From Streptomyces zinciresistens K42 (GTDB taxonomy: Bacteria; Actinomycetota; Actinomycetes; Streptomycetales; Streptomycetaceae), in NCBI RefSeq assembly GCF_000225525.1, contig NZ_AGBF01000002.1, forward strand, positions 1 through 64,000: a stretch of 64,000 bases of DNA. The letters run 5' to 3'. A program made the translations under genes and the position numbers. This document shows positions 43,947 to 52,457 of this stretch, piece after piece (the first letter of the stretch is position 1; each line of letters opens with the position of its first letter). The notes beneath the pieces were generated by a model. That model searched no databases and was not told where the DNA came from. It was given only the letters and a program-made list of their open reading frames with translations.

Positions 43947-45251
43947 ATGCGCAACTTCAGCCGAAGGGGAGCCATCGGACTCGGGGCCGGAGCGGCCGCC
44001 GGCCTCGGCCTGGCCGGATGCGGCACGCTCACGTCGTCAGACGGCCCCGGCAGCGCCGGTGGTTCCGCGGACGGCGAGGGCGGCAAGGGCGGCGCGAAGG
44101 ACAAGCCCGGCAAGCGGCCCCCGCGCCCCCGCCCCATAGGCGACGGCTCCACCTCGTACACCGGCAGGCAGCCCAACCAGCCGGACCGGCCCGAGCCGCT
44201 GGAGCCCGGCCAGGAGCCGCCCCAGTTCGTCGTCTTCTCCTGGGACGGAGCCGGCGAGGTCGGCAACGGCCTCTTCCCGCGCTTCCTCGACCTCGCCCGG
44301 GAGCAGGGCGCCCACATGACCTTCTTCCTCTCGGGGGTCTATCTGCTCCCCGAGTCGAAGAAGCGGCTCTACGACCCGCCGAACAACCCGCGCGGCGCCT
44401 CCGACATCGGCTACCTCACCGACGAGCACATCAAGGAGACCCTGAAGGGCGTGCGCCGCGCCTGGCTCGACGGGCACGAGATAGGCACGCACTTCAACGG
44501 CCACTTCTGCGGCGGCGCCGGCAGCGTCGCCCGCTGGACCCCGCGGCAGTGGCGCAGCGAGATCGACCAGGCCGCGTCGTTCGTCAAGGAGTGGCGCACG
44601 AACAGCGGGTGGACCGATCTGCCCTCGCTGCCCTTCGACTACGACAAGGAACTCGCCGGCGGCCGCACGCCCTGCCTGCTCGGCCAGGACAACCTGCTGC
44701 CCGCCGCGCGGGAGCTGGGCTGGCGCTACGACGCCTCCTCGCCCGGCGGACGCCAGGTGTGGCCGGACAAGAAGCAGGGGCTGTGGGACCTGCCGTTGCA
44801 GCAGATACCTTTCCCCGGACACCGGTTCGAGGTCCTGTCGATGGACTACAACGTGCTCGCCAACCAGTCGGTGAACTCCACGAACGCCCCCAGCGGCAAC
44901 TACCCGGGCTGGCGCAGGCAGGCGGCGCAGGCATACATCCAGGGCTTCAGGCGGGCGTACGAGACGAACCGCGCGCCCTTCTTCATAGGCAACCACTTCG
45001 AGCAGTGGAACGGCGGCATCTACATGGACGCCGTCGAGGAGGCCGTCAAGCACATCGCGCGGGAGCGGGAGAAGGGCGGCGACGTACGGCTTGTCTCGTT
45101 CCGGCAGTTCGTCGACTGGCTGGACGTCCAGAAGCCGGACATTCTCGACAGGTTGCGCTCCCTGGAGGTGGGGGAGCGGCCGGAGGGTGGCTGGAAGGCG
45201 TTCACGAACGGGGCCGCGAGCGGCTCCGAAAGCGCGCGGAACGCCGCCTGA
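43947..45251 (+). CDS. Polysaccharide-deacetylase-like lipoprotein
   Basis: A 434-aa exported protein. The signal MRNFSRRGAIGLGAGAAAGL has a twin arginine and ends in the lipobox LGLAGC, so it may be a Tat-exported lipoprotein. After a Gly/Lys/Pro linker (to about residue 85) comes a NodB-like barrel: FVVFSWDGAGEV, HMTFFLSGVY, and GHEIGTHFNGHFCGG, which contains a metal-site HxxxH-like pair. It probably acts on cell-wall glycan at the outer face; activity is inferred. It lies directly before the cytochrome c maturation operon with a 66-base gap. Confidence 0.85.
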   Translation: MRNFSRRGAIGLGAGAAAGLGLAGCGTLTSSDGPGSAGGSADGEGGKGGAKDKPGKRPPRPRPIGDGSTSYTGRQPNQPDRPEPLEPGQEPPQFVVFSWDGAGEVGNGLFPRFLDLAREQGAHMTFFLSGVYLLPESKKRLYDPPNNPRGASDIGYLTDEHIKETLKGVRRAWLDGHEIGTHFNGHFCGGAGSVARWTPRQWRSEIDQAASFVKEWRTNSGWTDLPSLPFDYDKELAGGRTPCLLGQDNLLPAARELGWRYDASSPGGRQVWPDKKQGLWDLPLQQIPFPGHRFEVLSMDYNVLANQSVNSTNAPSGNYPGWRRQAAQAYIQGFRRAYETNRAPFFIGNHFEQWNGGIYMDAVEEAVKHIAREREKGGDVRLVSFRQFVDWLDVQKPDILDRLRSLEVGERPEGGWKAFTNGAASGSESARNAA

Positions 45252-45317
45252 AATGCGGGTTCACACCCCGGAGGGGGGCGCGCAAGATCGCCTGATGAGA
45301 CATGCGAAACTTTTCAC

Positions 45318-45920
45318 ATGAGTGCCCGTCGTGTCCGTAGCCGCACCTCCCTGCTCGCTGCCGCCGGCGCCGCCGTCGCCGCGCTGGTCCTGTCCGCGTG
45401 CGGTTCGGGCGGTGTGTCCGGCGGAGGAGGTGACACCAACTTCGTCACCGGCAACAACGGCATCGCCACGGTCGCGCAGGGCAAGCGCACCGCGGCGCCG
45501 GAGCTGTCCGGCAAGACGCTGGAAGGCGAACAGCTCAGCACCGACCGCTTCAAGGGCAAGATCCTCGTGGTCAACGTCTGGGGATCGTGGTGCGGGCCGT
45601 GCCGGCTGGAGGCCAAGTACTTCGAGAAGGTCTACCAGGACACCAAGGGCCAGGGCGTGCAGTTCGTCGGCATCAACACGCGCGACACCAGCACCACCCC
45701 CGCGCTGGCCTTCGAGAAGCGCTGGGGCATCACCTATCCCAGCCTGTACGACCCCTCGGGCAAGCTGATGCTCCGCTTCAAGAAGGGCACGCTCAACCCG
45801 CAGCTGATCCCCTCCACGCTGGTCATCGACCGCGACGGCAAGATCGCCGCCCGCGCGCTCCAGGCGCTCAGCGAGGAGAAGCTGCGCAGCATGATCGAGC
45901 CCGTCCTCGCGGAGAAGTGA
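45318..45920 (+). CDS. resA: ResA-like thioredoxin lipoprotein, cytochrome c maturation
   Basis: A 200-aa membrane-anchored thiol-disulfide oxidoreductase. The signal has AALVLSAC as lipobox. The thioredoxin domain has VVNVWGSWCGPCRLEAKYF with the redox pair at Cys 92 and Cys 95, and LIPSTLVIDRDGKIAAR with the cis-Pro. In System II it reduces apocytochrome c haem-binding cysteines on the outside. It is first of resA-ccdA-resB-ccsB, with ccdA starting 2 bases after its stop. Confidence 0.92.
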   Translation: MSARRVRSRTSLLAAAGAAVAALVLSACGSGGVSGGGGDTNFVTGNNGIATVAQGKRTAAPELSGKTLEGEQLSTDRFKGKILVVNVWGSWCGPCRLEAKYFEKVYQDTKGQGVQFVGINTRDTSTTPALAFEKRWGITYPSLYDPSGKLMLRFKKGTLNPQLIPSTLVIDRDGKIAARALQALSEEKLRSMIEPVLAEK

Positions 45921-45921
45921 C

Positions 45922-46695
45922 GTGAGCGCACAGTTCGTACTCGCCGCCGTCACCGACCCCAACACCACGGTCTACAGCGGCGCCCTCCTGCTGGCCCTGC
46001 CGATCGCCGTGCTCGCCGGACTCGTCTCCTTCTTCTCCCCGTGCGTCCTGCCGCTCGTGCCGGGCTACCTGTCGTACGTCACCGGCGTCAGCGGCACCGA
46101 CCTCGGTGAGGCGCGACGCGGCCGGATGGCCGCCGGTGCCTCGCTGTTCGTGCTCGGCTTCACCGCGGTGTTCGTCTCCGGCGGTGCCCTGTTCGGCTAC
46201 TTCGGGCAGACGCTCCAGGACAACAAGATCCTGCTGTCCAGGATTCTGGGCGTGCTCATGATCATCATGGGCGTGTTCTTCATGGGGCTGCTGCCCCGGT
46301 TCACCCAGCGGGAGTTCCGCCTGCACATGCGGCCCGCCACCGGACTGGCGGGCGCGCCCGTGCTCGGCGTGCTGTTCGGCATCGGCTGGACGCCCTGCAT
46401 CGGCCCGACGCTCGCCTCTGTGCAGACGCTCGCCATGCAGCAGGCCAGTGCCGGCCGGGGCGCCATACTGACGGTCGCCTACTGTCTGGGGCTCGGCATC
46501 CCGTTCGTCGTGGCGGCCGTGGCCTTCCGCAGGGCCCTCGGCGCGTTCGCATGGGTCAAGCGGCACTACGTCTGGGTCATGCGCGTCGGTGGCATCATGA
46601 TGATCCTGACCGGTGTGCTCCTGCTGACCGGCATCTGGGACCGCATGGTGCAGCAGATGCAGGTCTGGTCAAACGGTTTCATTGTGGGGATCTGA
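45922..46695 (+). CDS. ccdA: CcdA-type thiol electron transporter
   Basis: A 257-aa polytopic membrane protein with about six helices. The conserved cysteines are in SFFSPCVLPLVPGYL and IGWTPCIGPTLAS, which carry electrons from cytoplasmic thioredoxin to ResA. The GTG start lies just after the resA stop. The length fits CcdA/DsbD-beta. It is part of the System II cytochrome c operon. Confidence 0.95.
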   Translation: MSAQFVLAAVTDPNTTVYSGALLLALPIAVLAGLVSFFSPCVLPLVPGYLSYVTGVSGTDLGEARRGRMAAGASLFVLGFTAVFVSGGALFGYFGQTLQDNKILLSRILGVLMIIMGVFFMGLLPRFTQREFRLHMRPATGLAGAPVLGVLFGIGWTPCIGPTLASVQTLAMQQASAGRGAILTVAYCLGLGIPFVVAAVAFRRALGAFAWVKRHYVWVMRVGGIMMILTGVLLLTGIWDRMVQQMQVWSNGFIVGI

Positions 46696-46698
46696 TCC

Positions 46699-48444
46699 AT
46701 GAGCGACACGAGCGACAAGGCCGCCCCGGCGGCCGCCCCCGCGGGCCCCGACCAGGAGCGGGACCAGGACCTGGGGGCCGCCGGGTCCCAGCTCTCCACC
46801 GCCCCCGCCGAGGACGCGCCCCACCTGCCCTCGCTCGGCGTCGTCGGCTGGCTCCGCTGGTTCTGGCGCCAGCTCACCTCGATGCGGGTGGCCCTGCTGC
46901 TGCTCCTGCTGCTCTCCCTGGGCACGATCCCCGGCTCGCTGATCCCGCAGAGCGGCAACGACCAGACCAAGGTCGACGACTTCCGCAGGATCCACCGGAC
47001 CCTCGCCCCCCTCTACGACAGGCTCGGCCTCTTCGAGGTCTACAGCTCGGTGTGGTTCTCCGCCATCTACCTCCTGCTGTTCATCTCCCTGATCGGCTGC
47101 ATCGTCCCGCGCACCTGGCAGTTCGTCGGCCAGCTGCGCGGCCGGCCGCCGGCCGCGCCCCGCCGGCTGACCCGGCTGCCCGCCTACACCACCTGGCGCA
47201 CCGACGCCGAGCCCGAGCAGGTCCGCGAGGCCGCCCTCGCCCTGCTGAAGAAGCGCCGCTTCCGCGCCCACCTCACCGGGGACGCCGTCGCCGCCGAGAA
47301 GGGCTATCTGCGCGAGGTCGGCAACCTCGCCTTCCACGTCGCCCTGATCGTGCTGCTGACCGCGTTCGCCTGGGGCCAGCTGTTCAAGATGGAGGGCAAC
47401 AAGCTGATCGTCGAGGGCGGCGGCTTCGCCAACACCCTCACGCAGTACGACGACTTCAAGTCCGGCAACCTCTTCGACCAGGAGGAACTCGACCCCTTCA
47501 GCTTCACCCTGAAGGAGTTCGACGGCACCTACGAGCGGACCGGACCCAGCCGCGGCACCCCGCGCACCTTCCAGGCCGACCTCACCTACAGCGTGGGCGC
47601 CTACGGCAAGGAGCGGGACACCACCATCAAGGTCAACCAGCCGCTGGTGGTGGGCGATTCCAAGCTGTACCTGGTCAGCCACGGCTACGCCCCCGTCTTC
47701 ACCGTCCGCGACGCCCGCGGCGAGGTCGTGCTGCGCGACGCCGTGCCCCTGCTCCCGCTCGACGGCAACGTCACCTCCACCGGCGTGATCAAGGTCCTGG
47801 ACGGCTACCGCGACCCCGAGGGCCGCCCCGAGCAGCTCGGCTTCCAGGCGGCCTTCCTGCCCACCTACGTCAGGGGCAACGAGGTCAGCTCGGACTTCCC
47901 CGCCCTGCTGAACCCGATCCTGAACCTGACGGCCTACCGCGGCGACCTGGGCGTGGACTCCGGCATCCCGCAGAGCGTCTACCAGCTCGACAAGAAGAAC
48001 CTCACGGCGTTCAAGGACGCCAAGGGCAAGCAGCTGCGGAAGAACCTGCGGCCGGGCCAGACCATGCAGCTGCCCGGCGGCGCCGGCTCGATCACCTTCG
48101 AGAAGGACATCAAGGAGTGGGCCGGCTTCCAGGTCACCCGACAGCCCGGCAGCGCGTGGGCGCTCACCGGCGCGGGCGCCGCCATCTTCGGCCTGGCCGC
48201 CTCCCTGTTCATCCAGCGCCGCCGGGTCTGGGTGCGGGCCACGCGGGGCGCCGACGGTGTCACGGTCGTCGAGATGGCCGGCCTCGGCCGCAGCGAGTCC
48301 GCCAAGGTGCCCGAGGAACTCGGTGACCTCGCCGGTACGCTCTACGACCAGGCTCCCGGAGCCGCCGCCCCCGGCGACGAGAACGACGACTCCGCCCGGA
48401 CCCCCGACTCCCACGTCGTCTCTGCCGAAGGGGCTGAGAAGTGA
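46699..48444 (+). CDS. resB: ResB cytochrome c biogenesis protein
   Basis: A 581-aa membrane protein of System II, which with CcsB moves and attaches haem to apocytochrome c. N-terminal helices include MRVALLLLLLLSLGTIPGSL and a second at about residue 115. A third helix (VALIVLLTAFAWGQLF) precedes a large outside domain, and a last helix lies near residue 495. The family motif GSLIPQ near helix 1 is present. It starts 3 bases after ccdA and its end overlaps ccsB by GTGA. Confidence 0.93.
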   Translation: MSDTSDKAAPAAAPAGPDQERDQDLGAAGSQLSTAPAEDAPHLPSLGVVGWLRWFWRQLTSMRVALLLLLLLSLGTIPGSLIPQSGNDQTKVDDFRRIHRTLAPLYDRLGLFEVYSSVWFSAIYLLLFISLIGCIVPRTWQFVGQLRGRPPAAPRRLTRLPAYTTWRTDAEPEQVREAALALLKKRRFRAHLTGDAVAAEKGYLREVGNLAFHVALIVLLTAFAWGQLFKMEGNKLIVEGGGFANTLTQYDDFKSGNLFDQEELDPFSFTLKEFDGTYERTGPSRGTPRTFQADLTYSVGAYGKERDTTIKVNQPLVVGDSKLYLVSHGYAPVFTVRDARGEVVLRDAVPLLPLDGNVTSTGVIKVLDGYRDPEGRPEQLGFQAAFLPTYVRGNEVSSDFPALLNPILNLTAYRGDLGVDSGIPQSVYQLDKKNLTAFKDAKGKQLRKNLRPGQTMQLPGGAGSITFEKDIKEWAGFQVTRQPGSAWALTGAGAAIFGLAASLFIQRRRVWVRATRGADGVTVVEMAGLGRSESAKVPEELGDLAGTLYDQAPGAAAPGDENDDSARTPDSHVVSAEGAEK

Positions 48445-49541
48445 CTCTCGCCGCCGCAACCGAGCTGGCCGCAGCCACCAACGAGAACCTGGCCAGTATC
48501 AGCAACACGCTGATCTACTCCTCGATGGCCGTGTACGCCCTGGCCTTCTTCGCGCACATCGCCGAGTGGCTCCTCGGCGGCCGCAGCAAGGTCGGCCGCA
48601 CGGCCGCCGCGCTCACCCCGGCGAAGGCCGGCGCCTCCGCCGGCCCGGCCGTCACGGTCAAGAAGGCCGGCGGCACCGCCGTACTGGAGCGGCCGAAGGT
48701 CGTCGTGCGGTCCGCGGCCGGGCAGCGCGACGTCCCGGACGGGCCCGGCGCGCACGGCGGCGACGCACAGGGCGACCTCTACGGGCGGATCGCCATCTCC
48801 CTCACCGCCCTCGCCTTCGTGATCGAGTTCGGCGGTGTGCTCACCCGGGCCCTGTCGGTGCAGCGGGCGCCGTGGGGCAACATGTACGAGTTCAACCTGA
48901 CCTTCTCCACGGTCGCCGTCGGCGTGTACCTCACGCTGCTCGCGCTGAAGAAGAAGGTGCGCTGGCTCGGCCTGTTCCTGACCGCCTCGGTCCTCCTCGA
49001 CCTCGGCCTCGCCGTCACCGTGCTGTACACCGCGAGCGACCAGCTCGTTCCCGCGCTCCACTCGTACTGGCTGTACATCCACGTGTCCACGGCGATCCTG
49101 TGCGGCGCGGTGTTCTACCTCGGCGCCGTCGCCACGATCCTGTACCTGTTCCGGGACAGCTACGAGAGCAAGCTCGCCTCCGGCGGCACCCCCGGCCGCT
49201 TCGCGAGCTCGGTCCTCGACCGGCTGCCCGCCGCCGCCTCGCTCGACAAGTTCGCCTACCGCGTCAACGCCGCCGTCTTCCCGCTGTGGACGTTCACGAT
49301 CGTTGCGGGCGCGATCTGGGCGGGCGACGCCTGGGGCCGCTACTGGGGCTGGGACCCCAAGGAGACCTGGTCCTTCATCACCTGGGTCGCCTACGCCTGC
49401 TACCTGCACGCGCGCGCCACGGCCGGCTGGAAGGGCCGCAAGGCCGCCTACCTGGCCCTGATCGCCTTCGGCTGCTGGCTGTTCAACTACTACGGCGTCA
49501 ACATCTTCGTCTCCGGCAAGCACTCCTACGCCGGGGTCTGA
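48441..49541 (+). CDS. ccsB: CcsB/CcsA haem-handling protein
   Basis: A 366-aa polytopic membrane protein, the partner of ResB in the cytochrome c synthase. The tryptophan-rich haem-binding motif is WGRYWGWDPKETW, and conserved histidines sit in neighbouring helices (ALHSYWLYIHV; ACYLHARATAG). A cytoplasmic loop of ~80 residues follows the first helix (from HIAEWLLGG). GTG 48441 overlaps the resB stop. It closes the resA-ccdA-resB-ccsB operon. Confidence 0.95.
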   Translation: MTLAAATELAAATNENLASISNTLIYSSMAVYALAFFAHIAEWLLGGRSKVGRTAAALTPAKAGASAGPAVTVKKAGGTAVLERPKVVVRSAAGQRDVPDGPGAHGGDAQGDLYGRIAISLTALAFVIEFGGVLTRALSVQRAPWGNMYEFNLTFSTVAVGVYLTLLALKKKVRWLGLFLTASVLLDLGLAVTVLYTASDQLVPALHSYWLYIHVSTAILCGAVFYLGAVATILYLFRDSYESKLASGGTPGRFASSVLDRLPAAASLDKFAYRVNAAVFPLWTFTIVAGAIWAGDAWGRYWGWDPKETWSFITWVAYACYLHARATAGWKGRKAAYLALIAFGCWLFNYYGVNIFVSGKHSYAGV

Positions 49542-49775
49542 CCCGCCGCGCGCCCCGGGGCCGGCTCTTCGCGACCACCGTCGCGGGAGTCGGCCTCTCT
49601 CGTCCGCCGCCGAGGGCGGAACCCCAGGTCAGGGGTGGTCGCAGGTGCGTTCCGCGGAGCGCGGGGTCCGGCGCGCGCCCGGGAGCGGGTGTCCGCCGCG
49701 GGAGCCCGCGGGAGCCCGCGGGAGCCGTCGGGCGCCGTCGGGCGCGAGGCCCCGGGTCCGCCGCCGCGGGCCGGT

Positions 49776-50225
49776 TCACTCCCCGATGTCCTCGTTCCAC
49801 AGGTCGGGGTGGCGCGCGGTGAAGTCCCGCATGAGGGCGACGCATCCGGGGTCGTCGAGCAGCACGATCTCCACACCGTGCCCGGCCAGCCAGTCGTGTC
49901 CGCCCCGGAACGTGACGGCCTCGCCGATCACCACCCGGGAGATCCCGAACTGCCGGACCAGGCCGGAGCAGTACCAGCAGGGCGAGAGCGTGGTCACCAT
50001 GGTCGTGCCGCGGTACGACCGCTGCCGTCCCGCGGCCCGGAAGGCGGCCGTCTCCGCGTGCGTGGACGGGTCGCCGTCCTGCACCCGCCGGTTGCGGCCG
50101 CGGCCCAGCAGCGCGCCGTCCGGCCCGTACAGCGCGGCACCGACGGGGATGCCGCCCTCGGCCAGACCGGCCCGCGCCTCCGAGACGGCGGTGGCGAGCC
50201 AGCGGCGTGCCTGTGTCGCATCCAT
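49776..50225 (-). CDS. Cytosine/nucleoside deaminase family protein
   Basis: A 149-aa zinc deaminase of the CMP/dCMP-cytosine deaminase fold. The zinc site is HAETAAF with LSPCWYCSG (one His, two Cys), and the catalytic Glu is in HAE. The order and spacing resemble yeast-type cytosine deaminase more than tRNA adenosine deaminase. ATG 50225 is a clean start. The gap before it (49542-49775) holds GGGAGCCCGC-type repeats near 49700-49745 and no gene. Confidence 0.9.
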   Translation of the reverse strand: MDATQARRWLATAVSEARAGLAEGGIPVGAALYGPDGALLGRGRNRRVQDGDPSTHAETAAFRAAGRQRSYRGTTMVTTLSPCWYCSGLVRQFGISRVVIGEAVTFRGGHDWLAGHGVEIVLLDDPGCVALMRDFTARHPDLWNEDIGE

Positions 50226-50381
50226 GCGCCCACTCTCGCGGGGACCGGGGCACGGGGGCAACGGCACGGGGGTATGCCGCCCGGCGCGGCCGGACGAGCC
50301 GAAAGCCAAGCCCTGGGGCGGGGCGCGGAGTTACGCTCACCCCCACACCCTCGTGCCCGTTCCGCCGGGAGGAGCAGTCCC

Positions 50382-50438
50382 GTGCCGCGCCCCCTGCTCT
50401 ACCTCGACGTCGACGGCCCGCTTGGCTTTGCGGTTTGA
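50382..50438 (+). pseudogene. 5' fragment of a split HAD-like gene
   Basis: GTG 50382 with GGAGGAG upstream encodes MPRPLLYLDVDGPL, the first strand and DxD motif of a HAD-like protein, then GFAV and a stop contributed by inserted DNA. The missing continuation, NPYAAKPERRPDGF, begins at 51394. The ribosome site and start are intact, so the gene was functional before the insertion. Confidence 0.8.
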
Positions 50439-50583
50439 GCGTGTCTCGCTGTCTCACTCGCAAGGGTGATAATCCAGCTGTTATCGCTTGCACTCCGCTA
50501 CGTCTCACATAACGTGCCGTGCGTGATCCTGCCCTTCTTCTCCCCCGCTGACTGGGAGAACTGGGGCCTTCCGTTGCGCCCCC

Positions 50584-50631
50584 TCATGCGGCTGTGTCGT
50601 TGTCGAAGGGACCGGTGTCCCAGGTGCCCAT
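50584..50631 (-). pseudogene. 15-codon remnant of a DUF4259 gene
   Basis: ATG 50631, with GGAAGGAG seven bases upstream, encodes MGTWDTGPFDNDTAA and then a stop. This is the hallmark N-terminus of DUF4259 proteins, which are normally over 100 aa. It follows the DUF4240 gene by 15 bases on the same strand, so the two formed an operon before the rest was lost. Confidence 0.75.
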
Positions 50632-50646
50632 GATGATCTCCTTCCC

Positions 50647-51183
50647 TCAGCCCAGGTAGAGCGCCGCGATGCGCGGCAGTCTGGCGGCGATCTTGCTGTC
50701 GTCCTCGAAGTCGAAGCTCCAGGCAGGATCGAGAGCGGGATAGTCGATTGTGAAGGCGTCACCGGGAAGTTCGTCACCGGTTGCTGCTTTGTAGGCGTCC
50801 CAGGCGATGCTCAGGGTCTGCTCGTTTTCCAGATCGATGCCCTCGGCTGCCACCGCCCGGACAACGGGCAGGTCGGCGAGTTGGTCGGCATCTGCGATGA
50901 CCTGCTCGAAAACCGTACGGCCTTGAGTGATCAGCCAACCACGGAAGTAGTCGAAGCCGTCGTCGGAGCATCCACCGTTGATGAGGTAGGCCGCAGCCCA
51001 AAGGGGCGCTTGGTAAGAGGCAGCCATCAGGTCCCACAGAATCTGCTGGGCATCGATGATCTGCTGGGGCTCGTGGGCAGCCAGTAGTGCGGTGGCCTGG
51101 CCTGCGACGTCCTCGGCATCTGTTGCATCGGTGGCTCTGCCGCGGGCCTGTTCAACAAGGTTCCAGAACTGTTCGAGATCCAT
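50647..51183 (-). CDS. DUF4240 domain protein, cargo of the insertion
   Basis: A 178-aa cytoplasmic acidic protein of the DUF4240 family: MDLEQFWNLVEQARG at the start, ILWDLMAASYQAPLWAAAYL, GCSDDGFDYFRGWLITQGR, and a C-terminal DDSKIAARLPRIAALY. The family often pairs with DUF4259 and is found among small accessory genes; a toxin-immunity or WGR-like role has been suggested for relatives but is not shown. ATG 51183 has no obvious ribosome site. It lies wholly inside the insertion and its codon use is less GC-biased than the flanks, suggesting transfer. Confidence 0.82.
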   Translation of the reverse strand: MDLEQFWNLVEQARGRATDATDAEDVAGQATALLAAHEPQQIIDAQQILWDLMAASYQAPLWAAAYLINGGCSDDGFDYFRGWLITQGRTVFEQVIADADQLADLPVVRAVAAEGIDLENEQTLSIAWDAYKAATGDELPGDAFTIDYPALDPAWSFDFEDDSKIAARLPRIAALYLG

Positions 51184-51387
51184 GACCGCACAGCATGGCA
51201 CCGGGGTCTGACATTCCCGCTGACCTCAATGGCGTGACTCGACCACACGCCCCCATGATCGCCCGCAAGGACAGCCGACCTCGCGGGCGACCTCGTCCGT
51301 GCCTGACGGTGCGGACGATCCGTTCCCTCTGTCTTCTTCTCTGCCCGGCCACCGAGAGGTATGGACATGTCTCATGCCCGCATAAGC

Positions 51388-51885
51388 CCGCTGAACCCGT
51401 ACGCCGCGAAACCCGAGCGCCGCCCCGACGGCTTCACCACCCACCGGATGAAGCCCGCGGGCTGGCTCGCCCGGCACGGCGACACCCCGGCGCACCGGGT
51501 GCGCCCCCTCCGGGTCTGGCTCCATCCCGACCACGGCCGGCGGCTGCTGGGCCTGGGGGAGCGGTACGAGCTGGTGTGGGCCACGACCTGGGGCGCGGAG
51601 GCCAACACCTTCATAGCGCCGGTCCTCGGACTGCCCGAGCTGGCGGTGGTGGACCTGCCCGCCCGGTGCGACGACCGGCCCGACGGCACTTTCTGGAAGA
51701 CCCGCCATCTCGTCGCCCACGCCGCCGGACGGGCCTTCGCCTGGGTCGACGACGAACTCGGTCCGCCCGACCGGGACTTCGTCGCCGCCCACCACGACGG
51801 GCCCGCCCTGCTCCTGCGCGTGGACCCCCGACTCGGCCTGGGCGAGGTCGACTTCGCCGCGCTGACGGCCTTCGCCCGCGGCTGA
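51388..51885 (+). pseudogene. 3' fragment of the split HAD-like gene
   Basis: Continues the fragment ending at 50423: LNPYAAKPERRPDGFTTHRM, WATTWGAEANTFIAPVLGLP (HAD motif II region) and AWVDDELGPPDRDF (motif IV acidic pair). A new ATG at 51361 inside the insertion edge keeps it open, so a 174-aa protein lacking the motif I aspartates could be made but should be inactive. Joined, the original gene would give about 177 aa. Confidence 0.8.
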
Positions 51886-52058
51886 GCCGCCCGCCCGCCC
51901 CTGACTCGGGAGCCGCGCGGCGCGGCGCGGCGAGGGGGCCGGGGGCGGAACCGGCGGGGCGCGGCGGCGCCCCGGGGGACGGGCGGAGCGATCAGCCCGT
52001 CCGCCCGACGGGCCGGAGCGATCCGCCGTGGCGCCACCCCGTCCGCCCGGCGGCCCCG

Positions 52059-52370
52059 TCAGGTGTCGTCGCGCTTCTTCTTCTCGTCGTCGTCCTCGTC
52101 GAGGGACTTGAGGAACTCGGGGTTGTCGTCGGGCGCCACCCACTGCCGGCGCCGGCGGTCCCGGACCCCCGACCAGCCCTCGGCGGCCGGACTGCGCCGC
52201 TTGCCCGCGATCAGCCAGGAGACCGAGCCGACCAGCGGGAACACCAGGACGAGGATCGCCCACAGCGGCTTGGGCATGTGGCGGATGTCGTCCTCCTTCG
52301 TGCTGATGCAGTCGATGAACGCGTACACGCTCAGCGCCAGTGGCACGAGGAACATCAGCACCCGCAGCAT
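52059..52370 (-). CDS. PLDc_N domain membrane protein
   Basis: A 103-aa protein with two helices ([40 protein letters not shown]) forming the phospholipase-D/cardiolipin-synthase N-terminal (PLDc_N) module, here standing alone. The Trp and Gly-Ser in the second helix are typical. The C-terminus is charged and ends in an Asp/Lys-rich tail. ATG 52370 has GAGAGGATCC upstream. It is divergent from the menaquinone decarboxylase gene. Its function is unknown, probably membrane-associated. The gap 51886-52058 shows no gene. Confidence 0.85.
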   Translation of the reverse strand: MLRVLMFLVPLALSVYAFIDCISTKEDDIRHMPKPLWAILVLVFPLVGSVSWLIAGKRRSPAAEGWSGVRDRRRRQWVAPDDNPEFLKSLDEDDDEKKKRDDT

Positions 52371-52457
52371 GGATCCTCTCCAGCCAATCAGTCGTCGGGC
52401 CGGGGGCACGGACCCCCGGGTCAATGGCCAGGGTAACCGCTCGGGGATACTGGACCC

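Larger units (their letters stand above)
50423..51392. mobile_element. About 970-bp insertion splitting the HAD-like gene
   Basis: GCCCGCT stands at both edges (50416-50422 and 51386-51392); removing one copy with the intervening DNA restores the frame as DGPLNPYAA. The inner ends are imperfect inverted repeats (left TTTGCGGTTTGAGCGTGTC; right complement TTATGCGGGCATGAGACATG). The motif GTCTC recurs near the ends (50443, 50451, 50502, 51369). No transposase is encoded; cargo is a DUF4240 gene and a DUF4259 remnant. An inverted repeat GATAA...TTATC lies near 50470. Base composition looks lower in GC than the neighbours. Confidence 0.75.

Noticed and set aside
46551..48326. Plus-strand frame of 591 codons overlapping resB
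   Set aside because: Out of frame with resB, which has clear membrane helices and family motifs; translation is Arg/Pro-rich noise.
50440..50520. Possible tRNA or attachment-site remnant at the left end of the insertion
   Set aside because: No cloverleaf or T-arm consensus could be drawn; inverted repeats are too short, and no integrase gene is present.
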